DNA of 64,000 bases from Aurelia coerulea. Lineage: Eukaryota; Cnidaria; Scyphozoa; Semaeostomeae; Ulmaridae. The notes below the pieces were generated by a model. It was not told where the DNA came from. It saw nothing but the letters and a program-made list of their open reading frames with translations, and searched no databases. Made by a program: the position numbers and the translations under genes. The stretch covers positions 6,264,501 through 6,328,500 of the forward strand of contig CM076955.1 in the NCBI GenBank assembly GCA_039566865.1, read 5' to 3'. This document shows, piece by piece, positions 31,601 through 40,600 of this stretch. The first letter of the stretch is position 1. Each line of letters starts with the position of its first letter.

Positions 31601-34600
31601 AGGGTTACCCTCCTATGAATAAATGAAATGAAAAAAATGAAATGAAAGCAAAAGACAAAACAGCTTTTTTGCGATTGTTTATATTCAGACAGGTGGACCC
31701 AACGATTTCATGTGCAAGCAAGAGAAACTCCTAAAACTTCTAAATTCTCTCCTATATGAGCCTTCTTTACTCAGTCTGAAACTGCATGGTTTATGAAAGT
31801 TTATGGTTAAATGGTGAACGAAGGCCTAAAGTCATGAAAAATGTTAAATCCAACTTTGCGACTCTGTGCATGCCTGCCAAGGATGGATATTTAGCAGAAT
31901 CAACAACAGCAAGAAATGATGAAATTGCTACAAAATTACCACAAAATAAATTATTTCTAACAAACTTAGAATGTCAGGCCTCATCAGACTCCTTTTTGGT
32001 GATGTTTAGGCGGCAATTTTCTAATTTGGTGCCTTATCTGTAGCCTCGTTTATACCTTTTTACTCATAGAAATGCCCTCGTAACCGTAGCGTATCAAAAT
32101 TGTGACGGTAAATGCGTTTACACAGTGCCGGATCACCAGCGCTCCGCCTTCCTTGGGGTATCAAAAACGATACGGCTAACCGTATCAAAAATGTGACGGA
32201 TCCACTTGGCATGTGTAATCGGGAGGCTACCGTGGCTAATTTGGAAAATATGCCGCCATTTTCGAAAAACGAGGCAAAAATTGCGGTGAAATGTGCGGCC
32301 GCATGTTACAAAACGCGGCCCCACATTGTAACATGCGGCAGCATGTTTTACCATGATTTTAGACGCGTTTTTGTAAAAATGCGGCCGCACTTTTCAATGT
32401 AGAATTTTTTCCTCGTGGTATGCAAAGTACCTCGGAGAAGGTATTTCCTTGTGTTGTGCAGTCAGTAATTTATAAAATGCTCTCTATGGAGCTGTGCATT
32501 TTAAAGAAATATAAAAAGCCTGAGAGCAAACAGAGAGTATTTGTAGAAGGAAACCCCTACTAGATGTTTGATAAGACAGAATTTTAATGTCACTGCTTTG
32601 CTAAATTAACCTAGTACGTTTGTTCATCGTTTCCATAGATGAGGGACATATGCATAGCTCTGCCTTGAAATCTTGAAGACTTTTGACAGAAAAATCGTAG
32701 CGTTGTTTTCAAGAAATCTCTATCATGCAGAAGTAATTTTCTTCTCGAAGAAATTTTGCATCATACTGATTATTGAGGGACCCGTCGGCTACACCCGTTG
32801 GCTTTTACCTATACATTTAATGAGGATTGTGAAGTTTACTGCATTTCAAAATTTGATCAAAGAGCTGCGTGTAGCGTTTCTGCAAGCAGTTTAAGATCCC
32901 GGGCTGGAGACTGCAAATTGGATCGACAAAACTCGGCAAATTTGGCGGTAAAGTATGCGGCCACACATTTTAAAATGTGGCCGCACATTATATGATGCGG
33001 CCGCATTTTATGATGTGTTGCCGCACATTTCACCGCAAATGTTGCCGTATCTTATATGCCCCAACTTGAAGAAATACCGACCACATGTATAAACTGCGGA
33101 CTAAAACTACAAAATATAAAGATATTTTATGCGGCCACACATTGTGATGTGCGGCCGCATGTTACAATGTGGGGCCGCGTTTTATAACTTGCAGCCGCAC
33201 ATTTCACCGCAATCTTTGCCGCGTTTTACGAAAATTGCGGCATATTTTCCAAATCAGCCACGGTATAGGAGGCCGTTCCGTAACACTTTTGTAACGGATC
33301 CAAAGTGTTCCGTTACTGTGTAAATGGGGTCTAAGCTACCATGCTCTGCCTGACGGAAGCAATATTCAAATAAAACGGAAGCAAATATCAAAGCAATATT
33401 CGTATCGTCATCCAATCATGAAAATCTATTTTCAACTCATCTTCCGCTTTGACTGTAAAAGCAACTTTATTGCCACAATACAATGCAAAGAAGACTTCTT
33501 TATTTTTCAAATGACCGTAAATATATTTGACTGTCAGTTTAAGATTGCCAAGAGAATAAAAAAAAGTTCCCATTTTTGAAAATTCATAGGACTAAGATTA
33601 CTCGATCGATCTAAATGAATTGAATTCCACTTACAAAGACAAATAATAGAGGTATTTTTGCGACATTTATCGCATTTCTATGGGCACTGAGAGTATACCT
33701 AGGTAAATTCGACTTTATTAAAACTTTATTGGCTGTAAATGTCTCAAAGGGGCCTAAAACAATTGACCAGATCGAAAGCAATCTCCTCGTACATAAAACA
33801 CCTTCATCTCTCTCTGGAGATATAGGAAATACATTTTCAAACAATATTAAATTTTTCCAATCAATGTTTGATCCCATGGCAATAAACTTGCAGAAGAAAT
33901 CTCTTACCTGTGAACAAATTGATTTTCTTTATTGTCCGGTGCGAGCAGTTCCTTCACGGTTTCATTACGGGTTTTAGACATTTTTCTGCGATTTTGCAAA
34001 CCAATAAATGGTAGTGTCGAATTTGCTTATATTTTCAGTGCTCATAAAACGCGAGGACAATTACAAAACTACTTCCACCTCCCAGCAATCAAGCAGAATT
34101 TGATTGATTGATTGAATGATTGATGATTGATTGATGATTGATTGATGATTGATTGATTAATTAATTGATGTGGCACTCCAGCTGGTGTTCGATTTAGAAC
34201 ATGGGACCTTTTTTCTGGCTCAACCAATATTTCTCAAAGTTTATTTTCCCACTAAATTTTGACTTTGCAACAATGCCAAAGAACCAGAAAAGAGGTCCTT
34301 ACAAAAATATCAAAATCTTCGGATGGTTCTTTTGGTCAACGTGAAAATCAGCCGACTTAGATTGTCCAAGCAGGTGGTCAATTCTATTTACTCAACGAGT
34401 AGATAGAATTGAACCAAAAAAGTTCCCACATTTGAAAATTCATAGTACCAATGGTATGTGATGGATTGAAATGAATCAAATATAGCTTGATAGCCGAGAG
34501 ATTGAAGTATGTTTGCAAATTTTCTCGCCTTTTTATAAGCATTGGAAATAGAAGTAAAATAAAACTTAACAAAATCGTCATGGTTGCGAAATGCCTGAAA

Positions 34601-37600
34601 AGGCCTGAAACACACCATAAAAAATTTTCGCACAAGAGGAAACTAACTTTTCACGGGTGAGAGAAATCATCTGCACATTTGTTTGAAAATCTATTTCTCA
34701 TAACTGCCGAGAGAGGTTAAATGCCTCTGTGTGTTGCTCTGCGCGAGGATATTCCTCTGCATGTTGCTCTGCGTGAGGATATTCCTTACGATTTGATCAA
34801 GTGTTTTCGGTCCTTTTTCTGGCACTTCCTAACCAAGAAACTTTTGCAAAGTCGCCTTTACTTATATTTTTTTTTCAATACTCATTTGAAACGCGAGAAT
34901 ATCGCAAAATAATTTGGTCTTTCGGTTTTTAACTAGAATCAGAATCCATTCAAATCCGTCCAGTACTCTTGGTGCTATGAATTTTCGAAAGGGGGGACTT
35001 TTTCTGGCTCAAAATAAGCAAGGTATGCATTTGTTTCGAAATGAGCGATAATATATTCTCTTACCTTATCCACATGGAAGATGAGATCTAGTTCACATAC
35101 ATTTTCAAAGCATTTGTCCAAAGTTTCAACGAAGACCTAAGTTGAGAAGAGATAAGTTCCAATGGTTCACTTTGACATACACCAGTGTTATAAATGAAAT
35201 ACACATAAAATACCTCTTCAGAGCTTAATACCATGAGGACTGCTCGACTCCATTTCATTTATCAAATTTTGAATTTTTCCCACTTCCATGCTTAAAAGCG
35301 GAGACTTTAGACCATATCCGTGAAAGCAGAGCCACTTAGAAACCAGATTTCAACAGCATCGTTTTATCTAAACTCCATAAAATAGTGGGCGCGTCGTACA
35401 CTCTCATATGCTCCATCTACTAACAGAAAAACACAATGGAGCTGAACGAAATGCCAGATGCTAGAATGATCGTTTCGCTTTGCGTTCAAGTAGCTCTTGC
35501 ATGTCAACGAGTTGCTCCCAAACGTCATTCTCCATTCAGATATCTGTTCAAAGGGCAATTCATATCATTTCACTGTTTCCTTTCGCATCAAGTACACGCA
35601 GATAGCACTATTACTGCTGTCCTTCGTTCCCCTGGGATCTTTCATTTGGATGATATCTCCTACTGCCATTACCACAGGGAAACTAACTCATATAGCGAAT
35701 TCAAAATGCAGGTAAAAGCTAACTCAGTTTATTGATCTGATGTAATAAAAAATCATCCAATCAAAACCCTCAAACTAATAATCTGACGTAACAATGTGTC
35801 AAGTGATACAGCTATAAAAAGGTTGTTTGATCGAGATTTATTTCATTTGGTCGCAAATGCGACATCAGACGGAGGTGAAACATTTCGCAACTGTTCATAT
35901 TTGCTGATGTCCCGTTATTAGTTACTCTGACTCTGCATCATTTTTGCTATTAGCTGATCGATCCAAGAAAAGAAACACCAAGTGCTTTGAACAAACTGAC
36001 GTGACAAAATAACAGACGCAAGAGTATGAAGGTTTACAAAATAACACTGAATTCACTGACTATAGACTATAAGCGCAACTTGAAATTTATGTTCCTGCCT
36101 GGAACGACTTGGATTTGAGGTGAGTTCGCGTTTTTTTATTCATAAAGCTTGATCAGACTACAGGGTGTCCCAAAATAATTGTGTCCCGTTTGTCTGAAGA
36201 TTGCAAAAACAGGCAAAAGATTCTCGCCAAACTTTTGCATGATGTTGCTCTTCAGATATTCAATCAAGTTTGCTACCGCCCCCATAAAAATCCGTTGAAA
36301 AATGATGGAGCTATGACCTTCAGGAGACCAAATTTGCCTGATGACTGAAACCAGCGGTCGGCCATCTTGTCTTACTATTTTGCAGCGATAAATAGCTTCA
36401 TAGATGAAATGAAACAACAGCCTCCAATGTCATAGCTTTTCTTCTATAGAAAATTGCTGATAGAATTGGAAGGAGGTGACCGATTTCAGCTGGGCACAAT
36501 TTTAATATTAATAGAGCATGTACAGCTATCCAATAAGATACTAAAATACATTACCCCTTATATTTAGAGAACAGCAGCCGTTCAAATGGCAATTGTTGTT
36601 ATTTCTGACTCACACGGTGCATAATGTCCTTTGGGGAATTTAACAACTGATATGTTGTATTGACACTCTACGTATATAGTATGGTTACCCTGTGGAACCA
36701 TTGTTGTAGCCACGCCTTGTTTAGATTAGTTACTCTTGTTATGTTCGGTTCGAAGCAAGACGTATCTTATGAGTCTCCAAATCTTGGTCTGAATAATGTC
36801 CTGTACCGAGGTCATAGGATATAACAGTAATTTCAATCTGAAAAAATACTCACCTGGATAAGATCTAATATTCCTAACTCACTTTCTGATGAATCCACGC
36901 AGAAGACAAAGTAGAGTGTTGCATAATGTCTGTATATGAGTCTGTAATCAGAGCCACCAATCAACCTGACATGAAACAGACAGAATTGTAATATCAGTCT
37001 GGTAATGTTGTCAGGCTCAAGGAGTATGTATACCGGTTGAGTCAGAAAAAACAACTCTTGTTGAAATGGCCACTGCTCTTTCGATATGAAAGCAAGATTA
37101 TTGACAAATGTCTCATATAATGGCAAACATGTTCAATCAGATTTTAGAGTCCAGCCATCCCAAATTGACGAAATTAGTTTTGGCAGTAGGTTCGGTTTGA
37201 GCTGGAAACGGAAATTGAAATATCCCAAAATGTCATGTCCCAAATTGTTGACACATAACGTAGATACTGTTTTCTTCTTACTGTTGCATGTATGGTTAGT
37301 TATGTTATGTCTGATCGCTCTTTACAAGGCCCTTCCTGAATTCCCCATACTTTAATACCTTCAACCATAGGTTATGGAATATTCTCGTTTTTCTGAAAAT
37401 GTTTAATATCGCAAAATTTAAACAGTGATGATGGTGGACCATCTCCAAGTCTCGCTCTTGATCAACGGGAGGGGAAAGTAGGAAAGGGGGAGGACACGGG
37501 GAAAGGAACAAAGAAAGGGAAGTCATTCTCTTCCCTTTCTTTCTTCTTTTCCCCGTGCCCTCCCCCTTTCCACCTTTCCCCTCTCGTATTGATCAAGAGC

Positions 37601-40600
37601 GAGACCTGAAGCAAGTCCATGATGATGGTTAACCTTCCGTAACTGATTTAAGATAATTCAATGCTTTGGTTTTATTAGGAATGCTTAGATACAAGTAAAC
37701 GACAGACCTATGAACAATGGCTGAATGTGTGAATAGCTGGGTAGAGTTTTGTTTGCAGATCCCTTAAATATAAGATATCACAGTTTTTGATCCACCTGCA
37801 TTTCAACTTTTTAATCAGTCTCTCCAAATTTGGGATTCTAGTTAGTGAGTTCTGGCAAATCTATGAGAGGTTGGTCATTCTGCATTGATAGGATTTTTCA
37901 CATGCTTGAATTTGAGCTTCTTGAGAAATTTTCGATCTCAAACAACCATTAATGTCTCATTTAGGGCCTGATGACATGATCCCGCTTAGATGGGGGTACC
38001 CCAGCTGCCTGTAGAAACACATAATTTTCACTTTGAGTGCACATGGAACCATCCGGTCCCATCTTGCCAGGATTTTTCCATCCCATCCCCTTGCTCAATG
38101 AGGCAGGATGTCCCACCTAGCTAGGATGAATTCCCATGTGAACATTAGTTCTACCGGGTGCCCAAAAAAGTGACCCAACGCTATCTTTTATAGAAAAGTA
38201 AGTAAGTGAACAAATTAATATGTTTCAAACATTGTTCTGTCGCTAAAATACTAGCCTACATTATAAGTATTTGTTGCAGTTTTCTCGCCAAGGTAAATTT
38301 CCCAAATTAAGGATTTCGAGGAAAAGGGCATGCCAGAAATCCTCCAAAAGTTATAAAAAACGGGATCCCAGCAATTTCAGATCTGCAAAAAACGATGACC
38401 ATGTTTTATTTCAGCCTGGGAATAGGCAGCTCAGTCAAAAGTTTTCAAAGCAAGTTTGTCATCCTTGGGTACTTAAAGATATTCTCAGGCCAAAATGAAT
38501 GAAACATGTTCCTCATGGTATTGTAGAGTTTTGTGTTGTGACTGAAAAAAACATTCTTATTGGATTCACCTTGTTGTATACAGTAACGGATATCTAATTT
38601 TGAGGAAGAATGCTGAACACACAGTTTCTGTAGCCTGCGTGCAGACTTTGGTTACTGGGGGGAACTACGAGTTCCGTTCTTCCCTCTCCTCCCTGGTAAC
38701 AAAAGTCTGCAAGCAGGCTAAGTTTCTGATGATTCTTTATTTTATCAATCTCCTTGTTTCATGATGCAATGTTTTGAAAATTTCTCGCTCAACTTGCCCT
38801 GGAGTTAGCACCCTTGTATTCCTTTCCAGAGGCTGTTATGGTTTCAGAGTTGTAATGTTTGGTAGGGCGGATTCCAAATATGGTATGTGAAACTGGTTGT
38901 GCTGTTGACGAAAGCTGCGCTAGGGAAAGTTCGTTCGTTTCCCACCCAGTTGTAATCTAAGTGGAGTTTTGAAAAGAGATGCATCGCTGTGTATCTACTG
39001 TGTTATTACTTCTGGAAACCCCTCCTTCCTGTGGGAGTTCTTCAATAGAAAAATGCTTTCGTATAACTTAAGAATAAATGATCTCCTCCAACTTCCTAAA
39101 ACCAGGACAAATAAATATGGAAATGAGTCTCTTTCATTTTGGGGTAGCATGGTTTGGAATCGGCTCCCAGACAACTTTAAAGCTGCAAAAAGCGATGATG
39201 GGTTCAAAATTAAAATCAGAAGTTGGAAGGGATCCGGATGTAACTGCCGCATATGTAAAATTTAGATTGAAACATTGTAAATAGGGTAGAGTTGGCCTTT
39301 ATTAGCATTAGCTACTTTCCAGCCAACTGTAAATAAATTGTATTATTATTATTATCATTATAAAAACTAAACCATCATTCACAAAAAACAGAACATGAAA
39401 TAAAAGAAATTAAACTGTTTTCATAAAAATACGTTTCGATTAAAAATCTTCATCAGTCTACAACTTTACTTATTATTATTATTATTATTATTATGTAGGA
39501 GCTTAGGCCATTTCAACTCTATTTGAATAATGAATAAAGGCGGCATTCAATCATTGTTGTGATGAGAGAAGAAAGAAGGAAAAGCAACATCATAAAGGAA
39601 AGGTTTTCTCGTAATCCCATGGAAAAGAAAGAATACAGTGAGTAAGAATACAATTTTGATCAGCCACATCAACCGTGCATTATTGACCATGATTATTCTT
39701 TGAGGCGCTTTACATGAGAAATTTCAACCCGTGTTGAGTTTCAACATGGGTTGAGTTTTAACAGCATTGCTTATTTTGCCTTGCGTTTGCATGAAATCTC
39801 AACACGGGTTGAGATTAGGTCACATGGTTGTAAACAATAGAAGAAGGAATGTGAGCCCACTCAAATATTCGAATGATTGCGGAAATAAATTGATCTCCTT
39901 TGTTCGCATTCTAATCTCGCCCCGAGTTGAAAAAATATTGCGTTTACATGAGAATTTCAACCCGTGTTGAAATTTCAACACGGGTTGAGTTGCAGAGTTG
40001 AGTTGAACCCGCGTTTAGTTTCAACTCGGCCTCCTTCATGTAAACGCGATGAAGGCTTAGAGGCCCTTTACATGAGAAATTTCAACCCGGGTTGAGTTGA
40101 ACACGGGTTGAGTTTCAACTCGGTTGACGGTGTAAGCCTTCATCGCGTTTACATGAAGGAGGCCGAGTTGAAACTCAACACGGGTTCAACTCAACTCGGC
40201 AACTCAACCCGTGTTGAAATTTCAACACGGGTTGAAATTCTCATGTAAACGCAATATTTTTCAACTCGGGGCGAGATTAGAATGCGAACAAAGGAGATCA
40301 AATCTATTTCCGCAATCATTCGAATATTTGAGTGGGCTCACATTCCTTCTTCCATTGTTTGCAACCATGTGACCTAATCTCAACCGGTGTTGAGATTTTA
40401 TGTAAACGCAAGGCAAAATAAGCAATGCTGTTAAAACTCAACCCGTGTTGAAACTCAACACGGGTTGAAATTTATCATGTAAAGGGCCTCTTACACCGTC
40501 AACCGAGTTGAAACTCAACCGTGTTCAACTCAACCCGGGTTGAAATTTCTCATGTAAAGGGCCTCTTATTGCCCGAAGATTTGACAGCCTGAAATAATAA

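Larger units (their letters stand above)
30121..33331. mobile_element. Harbinger-like element expanded by nested insertions
   Basis: The ends GACCCCGTTTACACAGTAAC and (inverted) GACCCCATTTACACAGTAAC are flanked by exact TAA at 30118-30120 and 33332-33334. This is the same family as 3554-4051. The interior holds a LINE fragment (about 30260-31655) and a TA-target element (32230-33263). It occupies much of AP3S intron 4. Confidence 0.8.

Noticed and set aside
34384..34635. Two overlapping ~82-codon minus frames resembling membrane proteins
   Set aside because: They fall in decayed AAAGTTCCCA-family repeat sequence and have no conserved features.
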